From an uncultured Clostridia bacterium (GTDB lineage: Bacteria > Bacillota > Clostridia > Christensenellales > Borkfalkiaceae): DNA of 50,231 nt. A program made the position numbers and the translations under genes. Location: assembly GCA_944376335.1 (NCBI GenBank), contig CALWCH010000012.1, positions 1 through 50,231 on the forward strand, read 5' to 3'. The notes under the pieces were generated by a model, which was not told where the DNA came from, did no database searches, and saw only the letters and a program-made list of their open reading frames with translations. This document shows positions 1 through 8,177 of this stretch, in pieces (the stretch's first letter is position 1; each line of letters opens with the position of its first letter).

Positions 1-76
1 AGGCTCAAGGGGCGCCCCTGCTAAGGGCGTAGACGTGTTACAGCGTGCGAGGGTTCAAATCCCTCTCACCGCGCCA
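1..76 (+). tRNA. tRNA-Ser(GCU), 5' end cut by the window
   Basis: The anticodon arm is visible: stem CGCCC/GGGCG with loop CTGCTAA and anticodon GCT at 20-22. A long variable arm follows, then a T-arm (GAGGG-TTCAAAT-CCCTC), the acceptor 3' strand, discriminator G and an encoded CCA ending at 76. The long variable arm and discriminator G are serine features. The D-arm and acceptor 5' strand lie before the window. Confidence 0.93.
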
Positions 77-105
77 TCTTTGTTGCACGATAAGGCTGCA
101 ACGGG

Positions 106-143
106 AAATCTCCACAGGATACGGACTATCTTGTGGAGATTTT
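106..143 (+). terminator. Rho-independent terminator of the tRNA gene
   Basis: AAATCTCCACA at 106-116 pairs perfectly with TGTGGAGATTT at 132-142 around a 15-nt loop, followed by a T-rich run. It lies 30 bp after the tRNA CCA end. Confidence 0.8.
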
Positions 144-283
144 CTCTATATCCCGCGGTTTTTCTTCAATCATGATTTTGGCGCAACGGCTTATTTTGAC
201 GGCTGCATTTGGAGCATTTCCCTTCAAAAACAGGTTTTGAACCTTCGCGGACTTCTTTTTTGACATTCACCCTTCATTTGCAA

Positions 284-320
284 GGCGGCGGCACACAATC
301 TGTGTGCCGCCGCCCCTCTT
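284..320 (+). terminator. Strong GC hairpin with T-tail
   Basis: A 14-bp perfect stem (284-297 with 301-314) has a 3-nt loop and is followed on the plus strand by CCTCTTTTT. No plus-strand gene is recognised between this and the tRNA terminator, so it may back up the tRNA transcript or serve a lost gene. Confidence 0.65.
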
Positions 321-370
321 TTTCCTAAAACGCTTCTTCAAGTTCTCCCCCGCCCTTCAGTACGATACGC

Positions 371-600
371 TTATTCCTCATCCGGGTCTTGGAAGGTGAT
401 ATATTTCGCCATCGGTCTTGAGAAACACGGGTGCCGCAGCTTGCGCAGAATGACAGCGTCCCGAAGGGTGACCTTATAAACGGAAATATCCTCTTCCAAA
501 GCAATTTGAAGGCGGCTCTTTCCGTCTTAAAACTGTTTCCGGAAAAGATCGATTTCTTCTTCCGACAGACGGACGGGAATATCCGAACCGCATTGTCAAG
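371..600 (-). pseudogene. Broken remnant of an unknown protein
   Basis: One minus-strand frame reads protein-like sequence (DIPVRLSEEEIDLFRKQF), meets a TAA at 527-529, then continues in the same frame as DGKSRLQIALEED and so on to a TAA at 371-373. A stop lies just upstream and there is no start codon, so no intact product is possible. I do not recognise the family. The rest of 77-646 holds two terminators and no other gene I can support. A 20-bp near-copy of the WYL promoter (590-609) overlaps the upstream end. Confidence 0.4.
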
Positions 601-611
601 ATAGAAATTTG

Positions 612-635
612 GGGGAGACGCGCAGGCGCCTCCCC
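612..635 (-). terminator. Terminator after the FtsH-like gene
   Basis: A 10-bp stem with one mismatch (612-621 with 626-635) follows the stop codon closely, with AAATTTCTAT downstream on the minus strand. Confidence 0.55.
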
Positions 636-646
636 TTTCTGTCCTT

Positions 647-1921
647 TTACGCCGCTTCTTTCTTGAGGGCGACGATGTCCTCAAAGATGATCGTGTCCCT
701 TTCGACGAGCTTTGCGGCGAGCTTTTCGACGAACGCCCAATTATCGCGCATGAGCGCCTTGGCGTCCTCATAGAAGCGGGCAAGCATGGCGCCGCGCTCG
801 ACGGCGATGGCGTCTTCGTGCGCGTGGGAATCGATGCCGTTGTCGGAGTGGAAGAGCGCAAAGCCGCTTGCGGCATAGTCGGTGACAAAGCGTTCGATGA
901 TGGCAGACGCGCGTTCGAGGTCCTGCGCCGCGCCCACGTCGATGATGCCGAATTTGAGTTCGACGGCCGCCCTGCCCGAGAGCAGCATGACGACGCGCTG
1001 ACGCATCTTTTCATACGAGCCGAAATAGCCGTCGGGTTTGAAGACCTGCGTCACGCCGCGGGTCTCGCCCTTTGTCGGACGGACGGAGATGAGGCCCACG
1101 CCCTCGGGGTCATAGGCGAGCGCCGCCGCAGCATGACCCGCCTCGTGGAAGGCGATTTCCTGCTTTTCGGCAAGGGGCATGGCGTTGACAGATTCTTCTG
1201 CCGAGAACACGGTGCGGAGCGCGGCACGGATGATGTGGTTGCGGCCGATCTCGGTGCAGTTATCATAGCCCGCGTAGATGCCCGCTTCGTTGAGGATGCT
1301 TTCGAGTGCGGCGCAGGAGCTGCCGTCGAGCAGGCGCGCAATGCTCTCGACCGAGATGTCCGAGGCGATCTTCTTGTCGGAGAGATAGTGGCGGACGATC
1401 TCAACGGCGTCCTTTCTGTTGGGCGCGGGGATCTCGAGGATGATGTCGAAGCGGCCGGGGCGGCGGAGCGCATAGGGAAGGGCGCGGAATTCGTTGGCGG
1501 TCGCGACGACGAACACATCGGCCTCTTTCACGGAGTCGATGCCCGACTGCACGGCGATGAGCTCTTCGGGGTTGCGGGAATCGCTGTCCGAAGAGAACTT
1601 GTCGAGATCGTCAAGGAAGATGACGGAGGGCGCGTTCTTCTTGGCCTCGGCAAAGACCTTGCCGATGGTCTCGACGAATTCATCGTTGGCCTTGTCCTTG
1701 CGGAGGATATAGCTCTTGCGGCCCATTGCAGCGACGAGGTCGGTCGCCATGAGCGTCTTGCCGAGGCCGGGTTCGCCGTGAAGGAGCACGCCGCGGGGAA
1801 GGCGCACGCCGAGAGATGCGTACTTTCCGGGGTTTTTCGCGATGTCGCAGAGGCGATAGAGCTGTTCCTTTTCCTTTTCGTAGCCGATGACGTTTGCAAA
1901 GTAACTTTCAAATGCTTTCAT
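647..1921 (-). CDS. Soluble FtsH-like AAA+ metalloprotease
   Basis: This is an ATP-dependent zinc protease of the FtsH type (AAA+ plus peptidase M41). Visible motifs are Walker A GEPGLGKT near residue 50, Walker B VIFLDDLDKF near 100, the second region of homology RRPGRFD near 153, the zinc motif HEAGH near 259, and the likely third ligand Asp in GAAQDLERA. At about 424 residues it is much shorter than classical FtsH (about 600-650), because the N-terminal membrane segments and periplasmic domain are absent; it should be cytosolic. I chose the second ATG (1921) because AGAGG is 7 bp upstream; the ATG at 1927 has only 1 bp of spacing. It has its own palindrome promoter and is followed by a terminator, so it is a single-gene unit. 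Its substrates are unknown. Confidence 0.85.
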   Translation of the reverse strand: MKAFESYFANVIGYEKEKEQLYRLCDIAKNPGKYASLGVRLPRGVLLHGEPGLGKTLMATDLVAAMGRKSYILRKDKANDEFVETIGKVFAEAKKNAPSVIFLDDLDKFSSDSDSRNPEELIAVQSGIDSVKEADVFVVATANEFRALPYALRRPGRFDIILEIPAPNRKDAVEIVRHYLSDKKIASDISVESIARLLDGSSCAALESILNEAGIYAGYDNCTEIGRNHIIRAALRTVFSAEESVNAMPLAEKQEIAFHEAGHAAAALAYDPEGVGLISVRPTKGETRGVTQVFKPDGYFGSYEKMRQRVVMLLSGRAAVELKFGIIDVGAAQDLERASAIIERFVTDYAASGFALFHSDNGIDSHAHEDAIAVERGAMLARFYEDAKALMRDNWAFVEKLAAKLVERDTIIFEDIVALKKEAA

Positions 1922-1952
1922 ATCCATACCTCTTCTTTTGATTTACAAGTAG

Positions 1953-1985
1953 ATTATACGACTTTGTACGTCCCGTTTTTGGGAC
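1953..1985 (-). promoter_or_regulatory. Palindrome promoter copy 1 (FtsH-like gene)
   Basis: On the minus strand, palindrome GTCCCAAAAACGGGAC (1970-1985) is followed by 11 bp and then a -10 TATAAT (1953-1958). No TTGACA-like -35 sits at 16-18 bp. Confidence 0.8.
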
Positions 1986-2042
1986 AAGAACGGCCTTTTT
2001 AAGAAAAATTAAAAACTTTTTTCGCCCGTTCGGGGGGCAAAA

Positions 2043-2064
2043 GGCGCACCGCATTTGGTGCGCC
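2043..2064 (-). terminator. Terminator after the DUF2779 gene
   Basis: Perfect 8-bp stem GGCGCACC/GGTGCGCC with a 6-nt loop, followed on the minus strand by TTTTGCC. It sits 8 bp past the DUF2779 stop codon. Confidence 0.75.
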
Positions 2065-2071
2065 CTGTCTT

Positions 2072-3565
2072 TCAGATACAAAATTCTTTGAGGCGCTGCC
2101 AGAGGAGCACCATTGCCATCGTGTCTAACTTGCAGTAGGCAAGAAGGCTTGCTCTCAGCTTTTCGCGCTCCCCCTTCTCCATGCCGCGAAGGGAGAGGAA
2201 CGCCGCCGTTGCCTCGGTGCCGTTGTGCACGTCCTCGAGGTTGTGATAGTCAAGCTCGGGGGAATTGGGAAAGAGTGCGGGAAGCACGCTCTTGATGGAG
2301 AGGCTCCCGCCCATCGCCCTGTCATAGACGAACCCGTCGCGGAACACGTCGAGAAGGTCGCGGATGTTGCCCTCGATCTTCAAAAGATGTTCCGCAAGGT
2401 CGGGGAAGGCCGCGGCGAGCTCTTTGAGGCGGGTACACTCGAACGCCTTGTTGTAGGCGAGCACGCAGGCATCCTGCGGGATGTCGGAAACGAGCTGTTC
2501 CGCAAGGGCGCGGCGGGGATCGCCGTCCTCGTCGGCGAGAAATTCGCTGTGACAAAGCTCCCCGTCCTTCTCCAAAAAGTAGTGGAGCGAGTACTGGAAG
2601 GGCACCTGCTGATAGGGACGGATGCCGTCGTAGAGCGGCACGCAGGTCTGGAAGGTCTCGAAGTCGAGAAAGTACAAGGGATAGGTGAGCGTCTCCAAGA
2701 ACGCGCGGATGCCGGGTTTGTCGATATGCGTCGGGAGGTCGAACGTCTCAAATTCCGCCTGCCGCCGCTGCATCGCGTTGAGCGGAATGCGGCACGTTAA
2801 GGCATCTTCCAAGGAGACGATGCCGCTTTGATAGTACTCCTCCGCCTTGCCCGCGCTCATGCGGTACAAGTCGAACACGTTGGGCTTGGGGAGCGTGCGG
2901 AAGCAGTAGTCGTGATAGACGCAGGGGTACGGGTCGGAACAATGCTTGCCCACGCACATGGGCGGCTCTTCCTTTTGGGTGAGATAGGAAAGCGCCTCGC
3001 GGGTGGTCTCCCCCACCTTGTTTTCGTAAGGCGCGAGGCGGTCGGTCACGTCCTCCACTTTAAAGAGTTCGTGGATATTCACCTCGCCGTTCCGCACATA
3101 GCGGTTGTTGATATAGGCGATAAACACGCGGCCGATGTTGAGCCCCGCCGAAGTCAACACCCATTTCTGATAGGAGCAGTCCGCAAGATACACGTCCTTG
3201 ATCTCCGTGCTCGACTTGACCTCGACGATGTCGTAGCCCTTTTCCATCTTATGGAGGATATCGACGGCGCAGTAGCAGTTGTTCTTGGAAAACGCCGCCT
3301 CACAGATGTTCTCAACGCCCTGAGAGAGGTACTTCCCGGTATTCTTGAGCATAGCGGCGATGTCCAGCCTGCCGTCCTCGGTATAGGCGGTCGTTTCGAC
3401 GTAGTCGCCCATCAGCCCCATCGCGAGATCGCCCACCTCATTGCCCTCCGCAAAGCGGCGCAGAAGTGCAGGGTCCTCTTTGGCAAGTTCCCGCTTGTAG
3501 GTGTCCAGCCAAAGCATCTTGGGGCATTGCAGATAGCGCGTAAATTTACTCTTCGAAAGATTCAT
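2072..3565 (-). CDS. DUF2779 protein: Cas4-like nuclease plus DEDD exonuclease-like domain
   Basis: This 497-residue protein has two nuclease-like halves. The N-terminal half begins LSKSKFTRYLQCPKMLWL, has the active-site-like string YDIVEVKSST and cysteines CVGKHCSDPYPC...YC, as in Cas4/PD-(D/E)XK enzymes with a 4-Cys iron-sulfur site. The C-terminal half has YFLDFET, AYNKAFECTRL and YCKLDTMAM, matching ExoI, II and III of DnaQ/DEDD 3'-5' exonucleases. The combination matches the DUF2779 family; its biochemistry is not established here. The gene starts 73 bp after the 168-residue upstream gene with no terminator between, so it may be read from the phosphatase promoter. A weak TATAAA (3596-3601) lacks a good -35. 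Confidence 0.75.
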   Translation of the reverse strand: MNLSKSKFTRYLQCPKMLWLDTYKRELAKEDPALLRRFAEGNEVGDLAMGLMGDYVETTAYTEDGRLDIAAMLKNTGKYLSQGVENICEAAFSKNNCYCAVDILHKMEKGYDIVEVKSSTEIKDVYLADCSYQKWVLTSAGLNIGRVFIAYINNRYVRNGEVNIHELFKVEDVTDRLAPYENKVGETTREALSYLTQKEEPPMCVGKHCSDPYPCVYHDYCFRTLPKPNVFDLYRMSAGKAEEYYQSGIVSLEDALTCRIPLNAMQRRQAEFETFDLPTHIDKPGIRAFLETLTYPLYFLDFETFQTCVPLYDGIRPYQQVPFQYSLHYFLEKDGELCHSEFLADEDGDPRRALAEQLVSDIPQDACVLAYNKAFECTRLKELAAAFPDLAEHLLKIEGNIRDLLDVFRDGFVYDRAMGGSLSIKSVLPALFPNSPELDYHNLEDVHNGTEATAAFLSLRGMEKGEREKLRASLLAYCKLDTMAMVLLWQRLKEFCI

Positions 3566-3638
3566 CTCATACCTCGCTTAAAACTCGTATTGATTTTTAT
3601 ACCACCCGAATGCCCGAAGCAATCACGATTTTACGGTT

Positions 3639-4145
3639 TTACGGCATTTTTTCGCTCGGAATGAGCGGAATGTAGACGGGCTTTGTGCGGAAATAGGACG
3701 AGCGCGGGAGTTCGACTTCGTAGACTGCCTCAAGCGCTGCCTCCGCCGCCGCTTGCGCCGCGTTCCCGGCTTCCCGGAGGACGTTCAGAGAGGCTGCCTC
3801 GCCCGTGTCCTCTTTGAGGACGACAAAGAACTGCCCGCCCTCGCCCGCAAGCCGCAGAGCGTCCCTCTCGCTTATCCGAAAGACGAGCAGGGAGTTCACA
3901 TCGAACGCCTCTCCGTCCTTCCCTTTCCAGACGGAACGCAGCCAAAGAGAGCCGTATCCGAGCGCCTTGACGCGCTTTTGCAGCGCGGAGACGGTCAAAA
4001 AAGTGCCGCTCGCGGGGTAACTTTTGACGGGAGTGAAGAGCGCCCAGCTTTCTTGAAACCGAGCGCCCTTCGCCCCCTGCAGCGACGCAAGCGCCTCTGC
4101 AAGCTGCATATTCATTGCTGATTGTAATAATGTCACTTCTTTCAT
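3639..4145 (-). CDS. Uncharacterised protein, weakly DUF3293-like
   Basis: A 168-residue protein with no signal peptide or membrane segment. The middle and C-terminal part (LLVFRISERDALRLAGEGGQ and following) resembles by eye the pattern of DUF3293 proteins, whose role is unknown; this is tentative. Its ATG overlaps the preceding stop as ATGA (4142-4145), so translation is coupled and the two proteins probably act together. It is third in the phosphatase operon. Confidence 0.6.
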   Translation of the reverse strand: MKEVTLLQSAMNMQLAEALASLQGAKGARFQESWALFTPVKSYPASGTFLTVSALQKRVKALGYGSLWLRSVWKGKDGEAFDVNSLLVFRISERDALRLAGEGGQFFVVLKEDTGEAASLNVLREAGNAAQAAAEAALEAVYEVELPRSSYFRTKPVYIPLIPSEKMP

Positions 4146-4735
4146 GCTTTCACCTCGTTAGAAGCCGTTTGGGAAGTATTTTCAGAGGGTCTCGCCTCCC
4201 TGCCGAGGACGTGGAAGAACCCTCTTATAATGTTGCCGACATGAATGCCGAGGTCGCCGAACCCGTCCTGCGCAATGACGCGGAAGATGTGGCCGTCGAA
4301 GCGGAGATCGATCTTAAAGACGCGCTCGTCCTGCCATTGCATTTCTTCGACGCCGACGACGGTGCCGCCCATCAGGACGGTCGGCGTTTCCACGAAGTCG
4401 GGATCGTTCGTCGGACTGAACGTGCCCGACGGAATGTACGATTCCGCCGCCATGTTTGACTTACTTTCACGATAATATTCCGCCTCGTCCTTAAAAAATT
4501 CGCCCTCTAAAAACAGGAAGCGGAGTTCGACATTGAGCTCTTCCTGCTTCTTGAGCCCGCGGAGCGGCTCGCCGACGACGGCATAGTTGATGGGCACATT
4601 GGGATTCAAGAGCCAAACCTTGTGCATCTTCCCCCACTTGACCCAGCGTTCGTGTTCACAGAGATAGGGCTGCGGCTCCCACCAAGTGAAAAACTCTTCT
4701 TCTTCGGGGAAAACATAAATAATTCCATCTTTCAT
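4142..4735 (-). CDS. Uncharacterised protein of the phosphatase operon
   Basis: A 197-residue protein I do not recognise. It begins MKDGIIYVFPEEEEFF and is acidic and aromatic-rich, with a beta-rich C-terminal part (TVVGVEEMQWQDERVFKIDL) that could be a small barrel. No catalytic motif, signal peptide or membrane helix is visible. I chose the ATG at 4735, behind an AGGAGG, over an upstream in-frame ATG (4789) that lies inside the phosphatase gene. It starts 2 bp after the phosphatase stop and overlaps the next gene by ATGA. Confidence 0.65.
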   Translation of the reverse strand: MKDGIIYVFPEEEEFFTWWEPQPYLCEHERWVKWGKMHKVWLLNPNVPINYAVVGEPLRGLKKQEELNVELRFLFLEGEFFKDEAEYYRESKSNMAAESYIPSGTFSPTNDPDFVETPTVLMGGTVVGVEEMQWQDERVFKIDLRFDGHIFRVIAQDGFGDLGIHVGNIIRGFFHVLGREARPSENTSQTASNEVKA

Positions 4736-4737
4736 TG

Positions 4738-5424
4738 TCAGTATTCCTCCTTGACATAAAATGTTTGGCAAGTTTCCATTTGTATGCACCCTAAAACGCC
4801 GCTATGAAAAACGCCCGTATCGAAATGCACTTTTGCATAGTCGCGAATGTCTCCGCTCCCCCGCTTGCTTTCGGAACGCGGATAGAGCAAAATTTCGTCC
4901 CTTCCCGTGAGATTGCGCACGGGCGTATGGCCGAAGAAGACGCACTTCCCCCCTTTCGGCAGGACGTCGGGATCCTTGAAGCGGCGGTCGTAGACGAGCT
5001 GCTCGCACGTCGCCTCGGCGGGGTCGGTGAGCTTTCCGTCCACAACGGGCATGCCCGCATGGACGCCGATGAAGTCCTCCGTCTCCGCATAGAAGGGTAA
5101 AAGGTCGAAGTTGTCCACCGTCTCCCAATCGAGAAGCTCGCCGTCCGTAAAGTAGGCACGGAGGGAGGTAAATACGCTGTCAAAGTCTCTCGTCGCCCGC
5201 ATGAGGCCGCGGCAAAACTTTAAAAAGTCATACTCATGATTGCCCATGATACATACGGCGTTGGGCATGGAAAAGAGCAGCTTTGCAAGGCGGATGCTGT
5301 CGGGGCCCTTCTCGACGATGTCGCCGAGCACATAGAGCGTATCCCCGCCCCCGAATTTGATCTTGTCCATGAGCCGCAAAAATAGCTCATAATATCCGTG
5401 AATATCCGAAATACAGTAGGTCAT
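4738..5424 (-). CDS. PPP-family serine/threonine phosphatase-like metallophosphoesterase
   Basis: A 228-residue cytosolic calcineurin-fold phosphoesterase. Its metal-binding motifs appear in order: DIHG near residue 7, GDIVEKGPDS near 34, GNHE near 61, VHAGMP near 125 and GHTPV near 168. This set is typical of bacterial PrpA/PphA-type protein phosphatases and ApaH-like diadenosine polyphosphate hydrolases; the sequence does not tell which substrate is used. It is first in an operon of at least three genes and lies about 27 bp downstream of palindrome promoter copy 2. Confidence 0.85.
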   Translation of the reverse strand: MTYCISDIHGYYELFLRLMDKIKFGGGDTLYVLGDIVEKGPDSIRLAKLLFSMPNAVCIMGNHEYDFLKFCRGLMRATRDFDSVFTSLRAYFTDGELLDWETVDNFDLLPFYAETEDFIGVHAGMPVVDGKLTDPAEATCEQLVYDRRFKDPDVLPKGGKCVFFGHTPVRNLTGRDEILLYPRSESKRGSGDIRDYAKVHFDTGVFHSGVLGCIQMETCQTFYVKEEY

Positions 5425-5450
5425 ACACCCCGCCCCTTGTCTTCAAAGAC

Positions 5451-5483
5451 ATTATACGACATTCTGTGTACCAAATTTGGTAC
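5451..5483 (-). promoter_or_regulatory. Palindrome promoter copy 2 (phosphatase operon)
   Basis: A perfect palindrome GTACCAAATTTGGTAC (5468-5483) lies 11 bp upstream of TATAAT (5451-5456) on the minus strand. The position expected for the -35 holds CAAATT, the palindrome centre. Confidence 0.85.
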
Positions 5484-5527
5484 TTAGAAGGCAAATCAAG
5501 AAGCTTTTGATGTTCGTCTTATAAAAT

Positions 5528-5559
5528 GAGCCGGGCACAGAGAACTCCATGCCCGGCTC
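5528..5559 (-). terminator. Terminator of the DUF262 module
   Basis: Perfect 10-bp stem GAGCCGGGCA/TGCCCGGCTC with a 12-nt loop, followed on the minus strand by ATTTTAT. It lies about 18 bp past the stop of the second DUF262 gene. Confidence 0.8.
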
Positions 5560-5576
5560 GGCTGTGTTTAAGAAAA

Positions 5577-8177
5577 TCAAATGCCTAATCTGTTGCAAAG
5601 TTCGTTACAGACGTCCTCAATAGTGTCCTTAATAGTGTCTCCGATTTCCGTATTCACATCATCAAGAATATACTTTCCCTTATAGTAGGCTACTCTGTGT
5701 TCTTCCCCATTGGAAACTTTGATAGTAAAATACCTGTTCGGGAAACCATTTTCTATATAGTTATTTAATTGCGACAATTGGTACCCTACCGGTATTTTGT
5801 CTTTGATGAGGCATGCCAATGCAAAGGAATGGAGCTCAGCGCTGTTGATGCGTTTATTGGTAGTATTGTAAATTGCGATAGCTGTTGGGTCATCGGTCCA
5901 CGCACCGGGTTCAAGGCAGTTTGAGAAGGTAAAACCTCCAACTGTTTTCCCGAACAAATCATATTTAAGAAGGAGTTTCTTCCAGTCGGGGAGGTTGTTG
6001 TAATTGGACCCACTCTTAGCCCCACTTAGGTAATCGTTGAGCCAAGTTTCAATGTCGTTTTCATTTTGAGGATCAAAATCTGGAGCATCCACCATTGCTC
6101 TGAGCAGCGCGAGCGTAACATCGTAGCGCTTTCGATTATCGGTGTCTTCTCCGCTTGCAGCATAGCTGTGCGACAAATGCTTGGAAAAATCCGTGCCGAC
6201 AAACTTCTTAGTGTTGGTCGCTATCCCTGACATCGTCACCAAATGGTCAATTCCACTAAAAGCATTATCATACGCCCCGACAGCCAGCAGAGCCCGTTCA
6301 AAAAGAAGTGAAAGTGAGTCGCTTTGAAGCTTCTTTTCATTCTTAAAGATTTTTATGGCAATCGAAACGGCTTTTTTAAACCTATTTAAATAAGAATACC
6401 CGCTTGGGGTTTTTGCCAAGTCGAGAAGGAACCAGATCTCCCCATCGGAGTTGAAATAATTTTCGGCGTCAATTATAGCACCCTTCCACTGATTGGTGTG
6501 ATCATTCACAATAAATTTTGATTTCAGCAATTCCTCGTCAAAATGAAGACGTGCGGAGCTGCCCATTGTTACGTTTGCAGAGTTGCTAATTACATCAGAA
6601 ACGCTGTTTGAAGTATTAATTCCTTTGCAAATCTTGCGAAGACCGCGGAGGGTGTCCACCGCTTCGTCGAAGTTGCCGAAATCGGTATTTTTGACCAGCT
6701 TCCAAACAAAGCGGTTCCAGTCGTCGTAGTACGCTTTTATTCTGGCATCGTTTAAGTTGTCCTTAAACTTCTCCAAGAACGCATACAAGGCATTGCGCGC
6801 AACAAAATCACCGAGAGAAAGCGTTTTATTATCATTATCTAACGGGTCGACGGCAAGCCCGGTGCTCGTTTTTTGATCTCCTTTGAAAAGTTCATCAAAC
6901 AATGCATATCCAATCTTTCTATCAATATCTTTTTTAAAAATTGAATCATCGCTATTTTTAGAGAACAAATTACAAAGGTCAATGATCCGCTCGATCGAGT
7001 TGGTAAAGGCCTTTTGAATCTCGCTATAGAATTCATTTTTGGCTTTTTCATCACCTAAGTCAATATAGGGATTTTTTCTTTTCCCGTTTTCATCCACATA
7101 TCCATCGATCAGCAGCTTTCCGCTGTCTCTGATAAAGTTATAGAGCTCCTTTCCGCTCATTCCCTTGACGACATTGTTGTGTGCGCGATAAGTCTTCTGC
7201 GGAACGCCCTTTTCGCTTGCAGCGCAAAAGAAGTCGGCGCGGACGATCTCATTGATGAAGTTCATCATCGCCTGGTCGAACTTATCCGATTCTGTATCCC
7301 TGTTTCCGTTGACGTTGTCATTGATCAGATTAAAAAAGAAATTGGTATATTCGTTATTGAATTTGCCGATCAATTTGACGCGGTTCTCAGAGGAATCGGC
7401 TATCATTTCTTTTTCAAAAAAGCTCTTAAGCAAGTCAAAACCGTCCTGCACCGTCTTTTGAAGTTCCGCCTTGAAGATCTCGAAGTCGGTCAAGGCAAGT
7501 CCCCTCGCGTTCATCTTGATGTACAAATCGCGCACATTAAAGGTGGTGCTCGCTCCGCTCAAGTCATAGTAGTAGAACGTGATGGGGCAATCGCCCTTTA
7601 ATTTCTTAGCGAACTCGTTAAAGTCAGCATCCTTAAATTTGTTATGAATGCAGTCTATCACGACCAGCATTGACTTCACCGTGGGATCGTGTCCCATGGC
7701 GCCCGTGAACCACGAAATATTCCTGAGCTGTGCGGATATGTCCTCCTCATTACTATCGAACTTTAAATCCAACTTCCCGCAAATATTCTCACAGAAAGTG
7801 CGCGAGGTCGTCCTCGTCGCATAGGAAAATTTATTATGGAGAGTAGAAAGAGCACTTTCATCTCCCGCGCGCTGGAAGATGTGCCAATGCAGCAGATAGA
7901 GAATGGTGAGGCGCTGCTGGCCGTCGACGGGGTGGAACTTGTCGTTATTATTGTTCTCTTTATCATTATCATCTTCATTCCCGCCGAAGATAAAATCGAG
8001 TTCCAGCGGCGTATTTTTGTCCAATGCATCGTAGAGAGCATTCACAAGGCCCGTTCTGATACCTTCGGCGCTTCGGTTATTTCTTCCCTGTGCATACTCA
8101 CGCTGATACTTCGGGATCTCGATTTTTTTACCGTCGATCAGTTCCCAAAATGAGCCTTTTGTAGCTTGTCCGTTCAT
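5577..8177 (-). CDS. DUF262 (GmrSD-like) protein, second gene of a restriction-like pair
   Basis: An 866-residue protein whose first 130 residues are a DUF262 domain (FWELIDGKKIEIPKYQREYA, then VDGQQRLTILYLLHW near residue 85). DUF262 is the GmrS-type NTPase/DNA-sensing domain of type IV modified-DNA restriction enzymes and related defence proteins. The remainder is long and mostly helical, and I see no clear DUF1524 HNH motif, so the partner probably supplies the nuclease. Its ATG overlaps the upstream stop (8174-8177, ATGA). AT content and codon use look higher in A/T than the regulon genes around it, suggesting separate acquisition. A terminator follows. Confidence 0.8.
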   Translation of the reverse strand: MNGQATKGSFWELIDGKKIEIPKYQREYAQGRNNRSAEGIRTGLVNALYDALDKNTPLELDFIFGGNEDDNDKENNNNDKFHPVDGQQRLTILYLLHWHIFQRAGDESALSTLHNKFSYATRTTSRTFCENICGKLDLKFDSNEEDISAQLRNISWFTGAMGHDPTVKSMLVVIDCIHNKFKDADFNEFAKKLKGDCPITFYYYDLSGASTTFNVRDLYIKMNARGLALTDFEIFKAELQKTVQDGFDLLKSFFEKEMIADSSENRVKLIGKFNNEYTNFFFNLINDNVNGNRDTESDKFDQAMMNFINEIVRADFFCAASEKGVPQKTYRAHNNVVKGMSGKELYNFIRDSGKLLIDGYVDENGKRKNPYIDLGDEKAKNEFYSEIQKAFTNSIERIIDLCNLFSKNSDDSIFKKDIDRKIGYALFDELFKGDQKTSTGLAVDPLDNDNKTLSLGDFVARNALYAFLEKFKDNLNDARIKAYYDDWNRFVWKLVKNTDFGNFDEAVDTLRGLRKICKGINTSNSVSDVISNSANVTMGSSARLHFDEELLKSKFIVNDHTNQWKGAIIDAENYFNSDGEIWFLLDLAKTPSGYSYLNRFKKAVSIAIKIFKNEKKLQSDSLSLLFERALLAVGAYDNAFSGIDHLVTMSGIATNTKKFVGTDFSKHLSHSYAASGEDTDNRKRYDVTLALLRAMVDAPDFDPQNENDIETWLNDYLSGAKSGSNYNNLPDWKKLLLKYDLFGKTVGGFTFSNCLEPGAWTDDPTAIAIYNTTNKRINSAELHSFALACLIKDKIPVGYQLSQLNNYIENGFPNRYFTIKVSNGEEHRVAYYKGKYILDDVNTEIGDTIKDTIEDVCNELCNRLGI

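Noticed and set aside
45-263. A 72-codon plus-strand reading frame
   Set aside because: It overlaps the tRNA and its terminator, has no ribosome site and no protein-like composition.
150-270. A short minus-strand frame with CSKCSRQNK (zinc-finger-like)
   Set aside because: About 35 codons with only a doubtful GTG start and no promoter or ribosome site; not enough to call a gene.
818-2002. Long plus-strand frames opposite the minus-strand genes (also at 14318-15598, 35588-37471 and elsewhere)
   Set aside because: They are high-GC shadow frames mirroring real genes, rich in Arg, Asp, Glu and Gly, without domains or ribosome sites.
3596-3624. A strong separate promoter for the DUF2779 gene
   Set aside because: TATAAA is present but there is neither a TTGACA-like -35 nor the palindrome at the right distance.
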